Shown one piece after another: positions 48,266-61,874 of a stretch of 64,000 bases of DNA. Source of the DNA: Paraspadella gotoi. Taxonomy: Eukaryota > Chaetognatha. The translations under genes were made by a program, and so were the position numbers. Each line of letters begins with the position of its first letter. The first letter of the stretch is position 1. Below the pieces are notes generated by a model. That model was not told the origin of the DNA. It ran no database searches and worked only from the letters and a program-made list of their open reading frames with translations. The stretch lies in contig CM119270.1 in NCBI GenBank assembly GCA_051294375.1, positions 9,177,530 through 9,241,529 on the forward strand, written 5' to 3'.

Positions 48266-51200
48266 AAACTTATGTTTGAGATATGTAAAGAGAGGTCGTA
48301 CGGGCGAGCGACTTGGCGTCATATCGTAAACAAAGATCATTTGTTTATCGTAGTCAAGGAGTTAGAAATCCTCAGTACTGTTTTACGTGACGCCAGGGCG
48401 CTCCAGCTGACGGTCAGAGGAAAACAAAAAGGCACTCCCCGGAAGAAGTCTAAGTATGATACTGAAATGAGAAATAATTTATTATTGTTTGCTAATTTAC
48501 TCTGCTTTGAAGGTCTTTAACAATACTACTTCACTTCACATTGGCGATTACATCATCAATTACGTTACTGACCGTGGAAATCTTCAATTTAGGGACATTT
48601 TTAGGCTGAGGCGTAAAACAGTACTAAATAAGATATGTGACTCTGATATTTTCACTTGCTGATGAAGACTCGAAAAATAGTCGAAACATGTCCTGATAAA
48701 CTTAATAAATTGTTGTTCAAAAACGAATTTTTCGTTACACTCCTTAAAGGGTTAGTTTAAAAACGTTTCATTTTCAAGGATACAAGTTGAAATTTAAAAT
48801 CTATTACATTTTTCTAATTCACTAATAAAAAATTCATAAAAAATATCAGATGATTGGCTATTTCGTTTGACCAGCAACTCTTATTTTATACTATAATTAA
48901 AAGTTAATTTGAATGTCCATTTTTATCGTCGTTGGCGTTCCAAATTATAGATCGCCTTTTTTATTATTAAATTTGGGTATATGAAGCTGAAAATTTATAT
49001 ACAGCTTCTCATCATCGATGTGCTTAAAATTGAGTCTGGACAGTTATTAAATATGTTTTGTTTACGTTTTATCAAAACAAACAAATTTTCTCTTTTATTT
49101 TCATATTTCTTTCTCTTTTTTCTTTTAATTACATGTCTCTCTCCCTCTCTCTTTTCCTTAGTCACTGATTCATAATCATAGGGAAAAAATGAGCCTGCAG
49201 CTGGCTCTGCAGGGGCTTATTCTTTTTTTCTTTTCTCCTGCTGCTTCTGCTGCTGCCTTTTGATCTTTCTGTTTTCTCTCTTTCTCTCTGCGTTTTTATT
49301 AAAAAAAAATTGAATTAGGTCCTAATTTAGGATTGAACTTGTAAAATTAGGCATCGCATTCGTGCATGTTATCATTTTGCTATCGCAACATCGGGTCTTT
49401 ATTCCGTTTTTTTTTTAGGGACTGCGTCTGCTGATCAGTGAATTTTTTGACAATTTTTTTTAGTTGTTTTTTTTAGTTTTTTTTTCAGAAACTGTAATTT
49501 TAATTTTTCTCGCTACTTTATTATTTTTTTTAATTGACAATCGCAAAATATAATTCTTCTTTGTTTATAATTTAATTTTCTTTTCTTAAATTTTTTTTTT
49601 AGTATCAAAATTTGTCGTCAATCCAGATTTTTCTTATGCGATTGCGACGATCCTTATGCTTTTAAGATTTTTCTTAATGTTTTCTTATTTCTTATGATTT
49701 CTCTATATTATGGTGGACTAAAATCCACCAACCGTTCATCAGCGGCCATTGGTGCAGGAAGCAAGTCATTCACTTCCCAACCCAAAGGTCTGTGGTTCTA
49801 GCCCGGTGGTTGCCAAGCAGTTAAGAGGGACGGGACGCTTAACCCGCCTGTTACAGCCTGATCCGAATCTCAGGGACTGCTTATTTTGATTGGTTCTGTC
49901 ATTAACACATAACAATCATTACTGTCTCTTTAATATGTTAAATTAATCAAACACAATATTCAGAACTGTCCGCTAGTATTTCCTTTGATTTTGATCATCA
50001 TCTCAGATCCCTCCGAGTCTACATCATCGGCGGCAACTGCTACGACGACGACGGCTCCTACAACGGATCCTACGACGGCTCGGAACTTCCGGCGTCACCC
50101 ATCGTCCAGATCATCGACGCCGAAACACCGACGTTGACGATGGAGACGTCAATGCTTACGACGCCCCTGCCGGTCTCCTCGGCGCCGGATCCTCGCGTCG
50201 TCACCGTGGATTACAGGGTCTTCGTGCTGACCGGGCAGAGGCTCTTCGAACTGCAGTTTGAAGAGGACATTCGGATCATTCCGAATCGGCGGGTGCGGCC
50301 CGTGCCTATTGTGAGTAAAGTAGTGAAAATTTTAAGAACAAAGAATGGCAACAGCCTGTGATGCCCATTGGGATAGAGCATCTCAGTGTTGGCTTTTGGG
50401 GCTTCCGACCCTAGGTGACGCCTCCTGTCACTGGCGTGGTTTCCCTAGGACGGTCTCGCTTTGCCAACACAGAGGGAAGTCGTTAGGACTGTGGATGGAA
50501 CTCAACGCTTGGGATGGTGCATTTCCCCTCTGAGCCAATGGGATTGGCTGAACGATGGTGGATGTGAGGCAGTGTGAATATACTGCCACAAAAGAAACAT
50601 ATATAAAATTAGTATGTTTAGAAATTTGGGCAGTATTTGATTATTAAAAATTGGTGAAAGATGATAAAAACTTTAAATCCCCAGTCTTATTCAAGACCAA
50701 GTAAGTCCCCCCAATTTGAACCCTTCCTTCTCTCAGCCAGACCAAGTTGACCCTCCACCGGCGTTGGAAGAATGCTGCAAAGACGAACGACCTGAACCTG
50801 AAAAGCAGCGCGACCAGGCGGATCAAAATGAGGGTGGTGATAGGGCAAAGCTCGAGGAGCAAGCCAATTGGGGCGAACAGTCAGTCTCGCAGAGTATGCA
50901 GGCCACCGGATGTTCGCAGCTGAAAAACGGAGGAGCAACCGGCCATTCTCTGTCCCAAAGTTTGCAAGCCACAGGGAACGCCTGTACGCCCAGCGGTCAA
51001 CCCACGGAAAAATCGCAAAGTTTGCAACCTGCCGGACAATGTTCTCAACAAAGCGATAAACCCGACAGCCAAGATCCAAAGAGAATCGAGCATCCCGACC
51101 AACAAACTCCTCGTCTAAGCGAGCAACCAAGCGCGCAACCTGCCGCGCAACCTGCCGCGCAACCTGCCACGGCACTCCTACCGTGCAACCTGCCGTGCAA

Positions 51201-52052
51201 CTGCCGTGCAAGAACCCGCCGCGCAACCGCCGCGCAACCCGCCGCGCAACCCGCAACCGCCGCGCAAACCTGCGCGCAACCCTTCCGCGTCAACCTGCCG
51301 CGCAACCTGCCGCGCAACCTGCCGCGCAACCTGCCGCTTCCAACGAGAAAGCCGAAAATGTTACCGAGGAACCGCCCGAACGTCCTGACAGCACCGGTTC
51401 TTACATGATTGTTTACAAAGAGACGGAAAATAACCCTCCACCGCCTCGTCATATCGTTCGTCAGCGCCGCGCCCTCGAGCGATTCTTCCTCGACCGCCAG
51501 GAACGTTTTGGGAACTGTAGGGTACAGTCGTCCACTTATGTAAAATGGATCGAACATCCTTCGCTTCCGGATCCGGGATCCTCTTTCTCGTCGGCGGTGA
51601 TGGGACATTTAGGTGAGATAATATAGATATGGATCGTAATATGCGATCTAAATGTATTTATAATTAACTGTTAAGAAACTAAAAGGTCTCGGACTCTCGG
51701 GTTTTAACAAAATATTTCTAATTTCGAAGTGTATTTCTAAATAACCGAATGATCATACTTCTTCTGTCATAAATTTCACTTTTATAAATTTCCCTCCTCT
51801 ACTTATCCTTTCTCAGGACGAATCTACGTATTTAACGCCCACCAAACTACCGGCGAGAGCGCCGTCTACCGCTACGACCCTTACGAACAACGTTGGTCGC
51901 AACCGACCGACATGCCAGACTTAAACGTCTCGGCCGCCGCTTCCATCATCGCGCCCTTCGACTTGTCCGAACGGCGCCGCCGCGAAGAAGATGAGGAAGA
52001 GGAGAAGGAATCCGTCGAAAGAGGGCGATTCGCATTTGACGAAGATCGTTGA
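42873..52052 (+). CDS. BTB-BACK-Kelch (KLHL-type) protein, 15 exons
   Basis: Exons: 42873-42891, 42967-43299, 43401-43479, 43678-44208, 44732-44910, 45093-45384, 45443-45617, 46362-46571, 46729-46810, 46922-47065, 47153-47393, 47588-47800, 50007-50310, 50737-51612, 51817-52052; about 1,300 residues. Residues 1-380 are an acidic, low-complexity extension (poly-Asp, a Lys/Arg block RRKKRSFAKRAKRF) unlike ordinary KLHL proteins. The BTB fold follows (LFTDVILRVNGVIFPAHRII, then VLSFVYSGK), then BACK (CEELQDLFRDDALNVRSE, RWIEDDLKW, VRFPLLP) and Kelch strands (VFVAGG, IYVIGG, VYIIGG, VFVLTG, IYVFNA). KLHL proteins usually bring substrates to Cullin-3. A 10-N gap lies in the BACK exon but preserves frame. 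Exon 14 inserts about 290 Gln/Pro-rich residues between blades and contains apparent frameshifts. AATAAA at 52234. Confidence 0.8.
48225..48263 (+). repeat. (CT)n microsatellite in BTB-Kelch intron 12
   Basis: Pure CT tract. The intron (47801-50006) is the gene's longest and also carries a SINE B copy; the rest is AT-rich with no other feature seen. Confidence 0.9.
49709..49930 (+). mobile_element. tRNA-like SINE family B, copy 3
   Basis: Forward copy in BTB-Kelch intron 12. It has the 5' GGTGGACTAAAATCCACC hairpin, A-box-like TGGTGCAGGAAG, B-box-like GGTTCTAGCCC and ends ACTGTCTCTT. It lacks the ACACGGTGTT block present in other copies. Confidence 0.6.
50346..50590 (-). repeat. Dispersed repeat family A, copy 1
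   Basis: Reverse-complement relative of the 59 kb copies, occupying most of BTB-Kelch intron 13 (50311-50736). Shared landmarks read on the plus strand: CCTGTGATGCCCATTGGGAT, GGGGCTTCCGACCCT, AGGACGGTCTCGCTTTGCCA, AGAGGGAAGTCGTTAGGACT, CTCTGAGCCAATGG and GTGAATATACTGCCAC. It is more diverged than the two 59 kb copies are from each other. Confidence 0.75.
51131..51338 (+). repeat. 12-bp coding tandem repeat (GCGCAACCTGCC) in BTB-Kelch exon 14
   Basis: Degenerate copies of GCGCAACCTGCC encode Ala-Gln-Pro-Ala when in phase. The phase that reads AQPA moves from the upstream exon frame (to about 51172) through the other two frames (51177-51230), back, and finally to the frame used downstream (from about 51290, QPAASNEKAENVTEE). 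Confidence 0.8.
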
Positions 52053-52600
52053 AAGTCGGGTCTACTACTACAAATTTTGAAAACTCTTTTAAAATGCGTA
52101 TTAATTTACGAATTTTTTACAGAAATTTTATCACGCAATTATCAGAATTGTATCGTTTGTTAGCTTGTACACGTGATAAAAATCCTATTTTCGCGAATTT
52201 GTTTTAAACTTTGAAAAATTGTTTTTATAAGATAATAAATTCTAATAAGAATTTAAACCCTCAGCGCTACACTGTTAGTTAGGTTTTTGGAGTGAGGAGG
52301 TGAAAGAAAGTTTTAAAAGGATGTTTTGAATGAACCCAATTCGGCAGCGTTACTGAGGAAACCAGTTGACTGTCCTCGCTCTCAATTCTCTGAGATCGCC
52401 ATATTAGCCCGGTGTGGTCGCAAATCGGCAATTAAACCCGATGCCCAGGACAATTTTGATACAACCATAAAGCTTATTTTCTTTTTGTTGCCAATTTTCT
52501 CCCGTTCTTATTAAAATGTATTTTCTGCTACAGTTTCCAGAATTACGAGTTGCTATTAGTGATCAAAAATTCATTATCAATTCCCTTCACCCTTTAACAC
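52053..52600. other. Convergent 3' region between BTB-Kelch and Ig genes
   Basis: Holds the BTB-Kelch AATAAA at 52234-52239. It may hold a final exon of the minus-strand Ig gene if the donor at 52620 is used; one candidate acceptor (minus strand, near 52356) leads to a short open frame, but support is weak. Confidence 0.4.
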
Positions 52601-55600
52601 TCATTCGAAATAAAACTCACCATTTTTTCCGGTGTCTCGTTGAGTTGAAAAAGTAAATCGCCGGTCAACTCCTTCTCTTCCTGTTTCCTCCCCTCTCCTT
52701 CCTCCTTCCCTTTCTTTTCTTCGTTTTTCCTCTCCGTCTTTTCTTCTCGTCTTTCTCCAATCCTCCGATCCGCTTCTAATATCCTCCGCTCTTTCATTTT
52801 TTCTTTCCTTCGCAGCTTCGTTTTTCTCTTCCTCCTGTTTCATCTCTTTTTTTCTCGCTTCTGCTTTTTCCGCTTCTTTTCCCCACTCTTCCTCCATTCT
52901 CCGCCTTTCGTTCCCTTTTTCTTCTTCCATCCTTTCTCTTCGTCTTCTATCTTCCGCTTTTCTCGCTTCCTCCATTACCTCTTTTCTTTTTCTTTCCTCC
53001 TCCTTTTTTCCCTCCGCTATTTTTCTCAACTCCTCCGTCTTTCTTTCCTCCTCCTCTCGTTTTCTCATTTCCTCCTTTCTTCTCATTTCCTCCCTTTTGA
53101 TCTCCACTTTTCTTTCTGCCTCTATTGTTCTCTCGGCTTCTAATTTTCTCTCTTCCTCCCTTATTCTCTCTTCCTCTCTTTTTCTCTCCTCTCTTTTTCT
53201 CTCCGTCTCCTTTCTTCTCTCCTCCGCCCTTTCTTTCCTTTCCCTCTCTTCTATTTTCCTCCGCTTTTCCTTCTCTCTTTTGTTTGCATCAGCCTTTCTT
53301 CTTTGTTCCCTCTCTTTTTCTCTCTCTACTTGTATCTGTTTCTCCTCTGTTTCTTTCTCTATGTCGAGATATCGTCCACCTTTTGTGCCAGTTGCTGCGA
53401 AAAGAAAATTACGCTTAGACTTTATACGTGAATACTATCCGGTTCTTTATTTTTGTCAATTACCCCCCAAAAATTAAGATATTGTGCAATGTGCATGTTT
53501 TAGTACTATTAACCTAACACAGAGAAAAACTAAACCCTGAAAATAAGTCACCTTCTCTCTCTACTTTGCCGACAGTTGGCTCTAAGGTTAGAGTTGTGGA
53601 GAACGTAGCGCCGTGAGTCGAACAAGAGACACACTGGTATGAGCCGTTGTCGCTTAAAGAGTCGTAGGAACTTATTTCCAGATGACCTGTTGGTTTCAAA
53701 AGACATTGACAATGCGTCATATCCAAATATTTTTCCTCGTTAGCTTTGTACAATATAAAGACTCTATTCCATAATTTTATAATTTTTAAATATCTTTTTT
53801 ACTTCAAATGCTTGAAATTAAAAAAAATTACCCGATTCGTCGACCATCCAACGAGGATTCTCGTACAAAGACAGAGGCAATCCGTCCTTCAACCACGATA
53901 TGGCAGGCTGAGGGCGACCTAAAAATTTGATCATTTAGAGTTTTTATAGATTCAGATTTTCAAAAAACTTACAAAATATGATAAGAACCATATTTAATGG
54001 AAATTAGATGCACAGATGGTGGGTCAAGTATGCTCAAAAGGTTAGTAATAAAAATCGAGTGACTCGAATATGCAAATTAGATTAATGCGTCATCATCAAG
54101 TTGAATATAAGCTAAAAGAGCATAAACAATTTAACAATTAATTAAAAAGAAAAACAATTAATAAATATGTTTTAATTTGTTTTGTTATTTGTTTATGTAA
54201 ATTCTATATAATAAAATTATTTTAAAACGCTAATTTATCTAATAATATTAACATGGCTATCGGATTTTTTCAAATTTGTATTATTTCTTTTTTTTTATTC
54301 ATTTTTATTATGAAATTGGTACAAGAACTAAAAAAATATTTTTTAAAAATATCGCTTTTTTAATAAGCTATCGATTGGTGCAAGAAAAAAATTAATTGGT
54401 TCAGGCAGGGGCGGCCAGATGTCAGGGGTACTGAAAAGAGAGAAAAAAAGGAAAAAAAGAAAAGAAGAAAAACCATACGACTGTATCTCTATTGTCACTC
54501 CTGGGTTCAGGCAGTAGAATACAGCAATACTTTAAAGTCAGTCTGAAAACGGAATTGGGGGGGAAAAATAATTTTTGGAGGTTAAGTTGAAGATACTTTT
54601 TTCTGACGAATTATTTTTTATATAGATTCCTTACTTATTTTAATTTGATTTAGGTTAAAAATGGTTGAAACCTATCCCTAGAGATATTCTATGCTATTCT
54701 ATGATATTCTATTCTATGTTCAGCCAATTTCATGTTATAAACATTTTTAAAATGGAAAAGTCATTGACTCTTTTTGACAAAAACTAATTTCTTATTTTTT
54801 GATTTTTGTACCAATCAATTTTGTCATCCTATAACTTTCAAACGCTTTGCTCGATTTTATTAGGATTTGGAAATTCAGCTATCCAATACGATTTTTTTCG
54901 ATGATAAAAAGTGGCTTTTTTGGCGCCGTAGTGTACAAGATAAAATATTTTTGCCAAATTTTTTGACTTATTTTTTAAGTTATCATCAGGGGTAAAAGAC
55001 TTAACAAGTATTTTCTGAAAAGAAATAAGAAATATATAAAATTAAAATTTTTAAATGATACTAATTTTTTTTACTCTCATACCTTATTAGCTCAAATGAT
55101 GTAGAAAAATAAAATTTAACACCAACAAGAAGAAAAAAGTTTTCTCACCTTCTTGTTTGCCATCACCCTACATAAAAGTATTTTTTTTATTCAAGAAGGA
55201 ATCAACATTTTTATTCTATTTGCAGGTAAGGCAAAGGCCGCAAGTTCTTTTTTCCTTTTTTTAATTTTGTTATCTTTTTTAAAGCAGACAAACAAGGATA
55301 ATAACTATGACAAAGATGGAGAAAATGATAAAAACAATCATTAATTCTTTTTGGTCTTTAAAATCATTACTTAAAGTTAATTGAAGAGAATGCTGAAAAG
55401 AAAAGCATCTGAAAAATCTTTGCTATTAAAGTATTTTGATATGATTCAAGTAAATAGTACCAAAATAGTTGTGAGCAAAACAAAAAACTAATTGAACTGT
55501 ATCTCTTTCTGTCTCAATGGCTTTTTGTTATTGCTTTACCATCTCACTATCTTTCAAGATTTTTTTCAAGATTTTTTTCAGATTAAGTTACAAGAAACCT

Positions 55601-58600
55601 TCATTTCAATAGTATTTTTATGTGCTTAATATTTTTTTTATCCTATCTGCTGATCAAACTATAAATACTAGCATTTTAATTTGATTTTATAATATTTTTT
55701 GATGCTAGTGCAGAGTACAATAAGTATTCCCCGATCTAATACTTAAGGGAGTGGTCTTTTCATACAATTGAAACATTCTTTGAAATATTTTCCACTTCAT
55801 TGATAGGGAAGCCAGGTACTCTGGGAGTAAATAAACGGGACTGTGAGAGTGTCTTGATTGAAAGCTTGCAGGGACCTGCTATGTAATTATCTTGTAAGAG
55901 TGATGGAGGCCTTAAACCACCAAAGCCTGTCCAAAGTCAGGGGCAAGATAGCTTATTTATTAAATGAATGTATAATTTTTATATTGGTTGTACCAATTTC
56001 ATTTAATTAATTTTTTATATAAGATTAGTAAATTTTTATTAAATTTAAATATTACTGTGAAACGTTACTCTCATTTGCATATTGGAGTAACCCAATTTTT
56101 ATTACGAACCTTTTGGCTTTGTAGACAAAAAATCCTTCTATCTCAAATCTCTTACTTTGGTACCAAGTTAATATTCCCAAGGTTTTGTAAAGATATTCCA
56201 ACCTGTCCTAAAGGAAGGTTGCCAGACTTTTATAGCCAGTTTTTATAGCTTTAATATTTTGTTAGTCCCTTATGGAGGCGGTTACAAAGCGATGAAAATA
56301 TAACTCGGGGTTTTTCTCGATATCAAAACGTGAGCGTCTGAGCGTAGGCGTAAAATCGATCCGTTATCAATTCTAAACTTTTTTCTTGTATTAAGAATCA
56401 GTACGTGTTGGGAATTGCGCAACTCTTTTTTTTGCTTCCGGCGAAACTTGAGTATTGAAAATCGGAAATTGCGTCGTAGCTCCTGCTCGAGTTAGGCGTT
56501 GATAATATTGCTAGTGTTAATTTTTAACATTTATATTTTGTGTAATAATAATTGCAAATTAAAACTTTTATTCTACGAGATTTTTTTTAATTTTAAAAAA
56601 TTTTGTAAAAAAATGTTTTCCATTGTTTCCGATTACATAAGACTTTGTCAAAAAGCACTACGTAAAACGATTCAACTATAATCGTATAATCAAAGTTTTG
56701 TAAAGAATCGGCGCGGAAGAATATGACGTTATGCAAAAAGTATGGTGGACGAAAATCCACCAACCGTTCATTGGTGCAGGAGGCAAGTCGTTCGCCTCCC
56801 AGCCCAAAGGTCCGGGGTTCTAGCCCGGTGGTCGCCTCGCAGTTAAAAGGGACGGGGCGCTTAACCCGCCTGTAACACGGTGTTACAGCCTGATCCGAAG
56901 CTCATATTTAACGGTTCTGTCACTAATAACAATTATTACTGTATCTTCATTGGTGAGCTCGACTTTCGAACTCAACAACATCACTTTCAGGCAACATGCG
57001 TCAACCTGGTGATGAACTTTCCGCCATCAACACATCAGGTGACATGCCTCAACTTGATGACAAACTTTCCATCACCAATTCACTGAAAAGACTTAACAGA
57101 CTTCTCCCTGAGGAGGGGGATGTATGGTGGACTAAAATCCACCAACCGTTCATCAGCGGCCATTGGTGCAGGAGGCAAGTCATTCGCCTCCAAACTGAAA
57201 GGTCCGGGATTCTAGCAGTTAAAATGGACGCCCCGTCCATCATAACTGCTAGAATCCCGCCTGTAACACGGTGTTACAGCCTGTTCCGAAGCTAAGGGAC
57301 TGTTTATATTGAACGGTTCTGTCACTAACTCATAACAATTATTACTGTCTCTTCAAAAATATCAATTACAGGAGTTGCCGCTATATTTTTGAGATATTTT
57401 TCATATCGATTGAAAGAGAAATTAGCTTAGTTTTCATTTATATTTATTTTTTTTCCTGAAGTTAGTCCCAACAGACCTGCAACTCCCTGTACTGCCGTTT
57501 TATGTATTTTGCTTAGCGGCGACGTTGTCAACAACGTTCAATTTTTATCGTATTACTTCCGATAGCGTGAATGTAAAAACATAAGACGCCTCGAGCAGAA
57601 CTACGACGCGTTTCAGCTCGTACGCAAGTTCCGATTCTTGAACTCCTGATTTTGTTCAATCGAAGTTATCGAACACGAAGTCAAAGGTGACTGACCCAAT
57701 TTTCTCGCCTCTCTCTCACCAGTTGCTTCGCAGAAAAGATTAACGTTCTTCCCTTTTTTCTCTTTAGTCGGAAAATCGTTGGCGATTCTGGGAAATCCAG
57801 ATGGAGGAAAAATCTGCGGGGAAAGATGGAAAAGAAGATTCAGTGCAGTTTCGCTTTTAGGTCTTGCGGTCGTTATGGTCTAATCTTGATATATATTGTA
57901 TTGCATTGCTTTTTAAAAATTGTTTCTTTTTTAGAACTTTTCGTTAAAAAGGATCGGTTTACTTGCATCACTATTTTTTATGACCTAATCTTTACCCGCG
58001 CATTTTACGAGACCGGCAATAACCGAGACGACATCTCTACAAATTTTTTTACGCTCGCAAACGGTCAAGTTGACCATGTCATTAGTAGTAGTCAACTGAC
58101 TAGAAATGGGAAAAAATATTTAAAAACCTAAAGTCAAAAACGTGCGAGTCTAGCAAAAAACCAAATTTGGTGAAACTTAACAAAAAAACCAATCTCAGAA
58201 AAAGAATAGAACAGACATCAAAGTAAAAAAAGCTTTTCCAAAAATAGCAAGAAAGTGGCCGGCGGGCTTCGTGATCGTAATTTTATCGTGACAGATCTCG
58301 TAATTGAATTGGAAAGACTGTTCAGTGTTCACGCACGTTTCCTTTTTTTCAAATTTTTCCACCCATACGTTTTTAAGTCTTTTTAGTAGTTTATCTCGTT
58401 GAGCCTTGAGGTAGCTAGTTTATTGAGTTGAATTAGTCTCCGCTCAACGAACCCACAGAGAGTAAAAAATCATTGTATTCGTTACTCAAAAGTGGGTTAG
58501 AAATATATCTTGTCCCGCCTAGTCCGAGAGACAATTTACATAAATAACACAACATACTTTTTCTATTAATTGACAATAAAAAAAGACCTAACAGCATTTT

Positions 58601-61600
58601 ACACATCCTATACTTACTAAAACATCGAGGGCGAAGGCGACTGTATCGCTCCGCCCTCTCTCGGTGGCCGAACAACTGAACAACCCTTCGTCCAAATCGA
58701 GGCGGAGGAAGTCGATAGTAAGGACGGAGAAATGGAAACCGTGGAACCGGCGGGACGAAGAGGAGGAGGAAGAAGAGGAAATCTCATCGATGATTCGGTA
58801 ACGCGAAGAGCCTAAAATGCGGAAACGGGATCATACGCGGGCGTGGCACAACGTCGCTCTTTTAACGCTATCTCATGATTACTGCTTAGTTATATTAACG
58901 AATATAATGAAACGTATAATCTGATCCATTACGTCGTGATTCACGACTTCTTAGTATTTTGTCATGTTTGCTTGGTAAACCAAAGGCGTGTGGCGGTATA
59001 TTCACACCGCCTCACGTCCACCATCCTTCAGCCAAATCCATTGGCTCAGAGGGGGAACACACCATCCCAGGCGTAGTGTTCCATCCACAGTCCTAACGAC
59101 TTCCCTCTGCGTTGGCAAAGTGAGACCGTCCTAGGGTAACCGCGCCAGTGACTGGATGCGTCACTGAGGGTCGGAAGCCCCCAAAGCCAACAGTGAGATG
59201 CCCCATCCCAATGGGCATCACAGGCAACCCAGCTGTTGCCATAAGTGGTGAGCCCTACTATCGGACACGCAACCTTCTCAGGGTACGCTACGACAAATGC
59301 CTATGCCCTGCCGACTTCGGGTACGCTACGACAAACGCCTATGCCCATGGGGTACGCTACGACAAATGCCTATGCCCCCACGACTTGCGCTCTCTCTCTC
59401 TCTCCCACTATGGTAACAGTCTTGTCAGACACCTCTCAGGCTTGAGGAACCTGAGTGATGTCTTGGCCCGGGGATCCTGTGGCGGTATATTCACACCGCC
59501 TCACATCCACCATCCTTCAGCCAAATCCATTGGCTCAGAGGGGGAACACACCATCCCAGGCGTAGTGTTCCATCCACAGTCCTAACGACTTCCCTCTGCG
59601 TTGGCAAAGCGAGACCGTCCTAGGGTAACCGCGCCAGTGACTGGATGCGTCACTGAGGGTCGGAAGCCCCCAAAGCCAACAGTGAGATGCCCCATCCCAA
59701 TGGGCATCACAGGCAACCCGGCTGTTGCCATAGGCGTTTCTTTCGTCAATATTTTTGTTAAATTCTGTCGTTTACTTGCGGCAGCATCTTCGCTTTTGTT
59801 CTTGTCGTCTACGTTTTAAACATCGTCACATTCACATACTAGATCTCACCCGAACATAAAACTGACCTTTCTCAATCACTTCTCCGTATTTCCTCCAAGT
59901 GATGTCCGGTTTCTTGTAGTGACAAACGCCGCAAAAAAACATCATCGTGTCGCCGGACATTCCCACGGAATCGCGGGGTGGGTAAACGATGTGGGGAATG
60001 GGGGAATCTGAAAGTGAGTTATATATATATATATTTAATAGATTACTTGTTTAGTTTATAACTGAGGAATTTAATCCTTCTATTCGCAGATGATTGATTG
60101 CCAGATTGACTGAATAGACAAAGCAATAAAAAGAAATATAGTCGGGCATTGCATAAGTTCACCCCGCTTTCAGTCGTGACCCTGTGGCTCATTGAGTAAA
60201 GCCATCAGCTTATGACCACAAGGGACCGGGTTCAATCCCAACCAGGGTACCCACCCTGCCGTGAGGACGGCCGTAAACCGCCTTGGGGGCGTGGAAAACT
60301 TTCAAGCCTTCTTCCACTATAGTGGTTACGGCTGGGTAGCGAGGCTGTATGAAATTTTCTGCTGTCCACCTTACTATGGCTTCAATGTGTAGTGGTTACG
60401 GCTGGGTAGCGAGGCTGTATGAAATTTTCTGCTGTCCACCTTACTATGGCTTCAATGTGTAGTGGTTACGGCTGGGTAGCGAGGCTGTATGAAATTTTCT
60501 GCTGTCCACCTTACTATGGCTTCAATGTGTAGTGGTTACGGCTGGGTAGCGAGGCTGTATGAAATTTTCTGCTGTCCACCTTACTATGGCTTCAATGTGT
60601 AGTGGTTACGGCTGGGTAGCGAGGCTGTATGAAATTTTCTGCTGTCCACCTTACTATGGCTTCAATGTGTAGTGGTTACGGCTGGGTAGCGAGGCTGTAT
60701 GAAATTTTCTGCTGTCCACCTTACTATGGCTTCAATGTGTAGTGGTTACGGCTGGATTAAGGATTATCGAAACTAAACAACAACAAAATGAAATGCTGGA
60801 GTTAATACGTGCGCTTCCGTTACGTAGAAAAAAATTCCATAGAAATAAAGAGACTAGGAGAATCTGATTGCGTCGTTTTCCTAATTTCCTTCTCTCTCAA
60901 GTCTCAACCCTTATCAATTAAAATTGACTCAATCGATCAGTAAGTCGAGAATTCAATTAACCCAGTCAGCCAGTACACATTTTGTCTCTTGTTCAAAAAA
61001 TGAATGAATCAATCATCAATAACTCGTACCTAATACGTCATCCGCGCAGACGGGCGTCTCCCACTTGGGCGCCACGCCTCTCAAGCAGCACTCCGCGTCG
61101 GGTTCCCTCGGCGTCGCTAATTCCGCCACGCGCGCCAACGTCACCACGTCGCTTCCGGCGCCGCGATTCCACGCCACTTTGACGTTGGCGGCGTCTTCGC
61201 TCCATTCGACGATGGTTCCGTTGAGTGGAGCGGCGTCTTCGGTTTCGTCGTAGTCATGGGCGGCGTCGTTCGGATTGAGGGCGTCGCGGTTGAAGACGAG
61301 AAGAGAGCGGCCGGCGTCGGCCGATGTCAGATTGGCGTAACCTAATTTTTTGTTTTTTTTAGATGGCGAAAAGAGAAATGCTGATTTATAAAATCATTAT
61401 TTGAACTTCCCCCCCCCCAAAAAAAAAAGTTGCAATTAAGAAAAAAAAAAATTGCGTTCATTCAATAAATTATTTATCTTTCCGCTAGACTTGGGAAAGG
61501 CTCTGGTGGTTTAAGGTCTCCATCCTTCATACAAAATCGTGGCTTGTCGCTGCATTGAGACGTGCGTAGTCACCACAACAGTTTATTAACTTATTTACTT

Positions 61601-61839
61601 ATGGAGAAGCTCATTTTAAAATTAGCGACCAGAAAATAAAATCAAATAAAATCAAATCAAATAAAAAATTTCTAACACGAAAAAAATATTTTAAAACATT
61701 ACTTTTCAGCTTGATTCATCCTATAATATATTTTTTTCGAACCCAAAACCATTCCATTTTTTCCTTACCTTCGCAGTTCAGTTGTTTTTTATTTCCATTT
61801 TTCGTCTTTTCATCGTAAAAACTCCATCGGCCGCCAAGA

Positions 61840-61874
<35 letters not shown>

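Noticed and set aside
60321-60755. Possible CRISPR array
   Set aside because: The repeat units are contiguous and identical over all 70 bases with no unique spacers, and the context is a eukaryotic intron.
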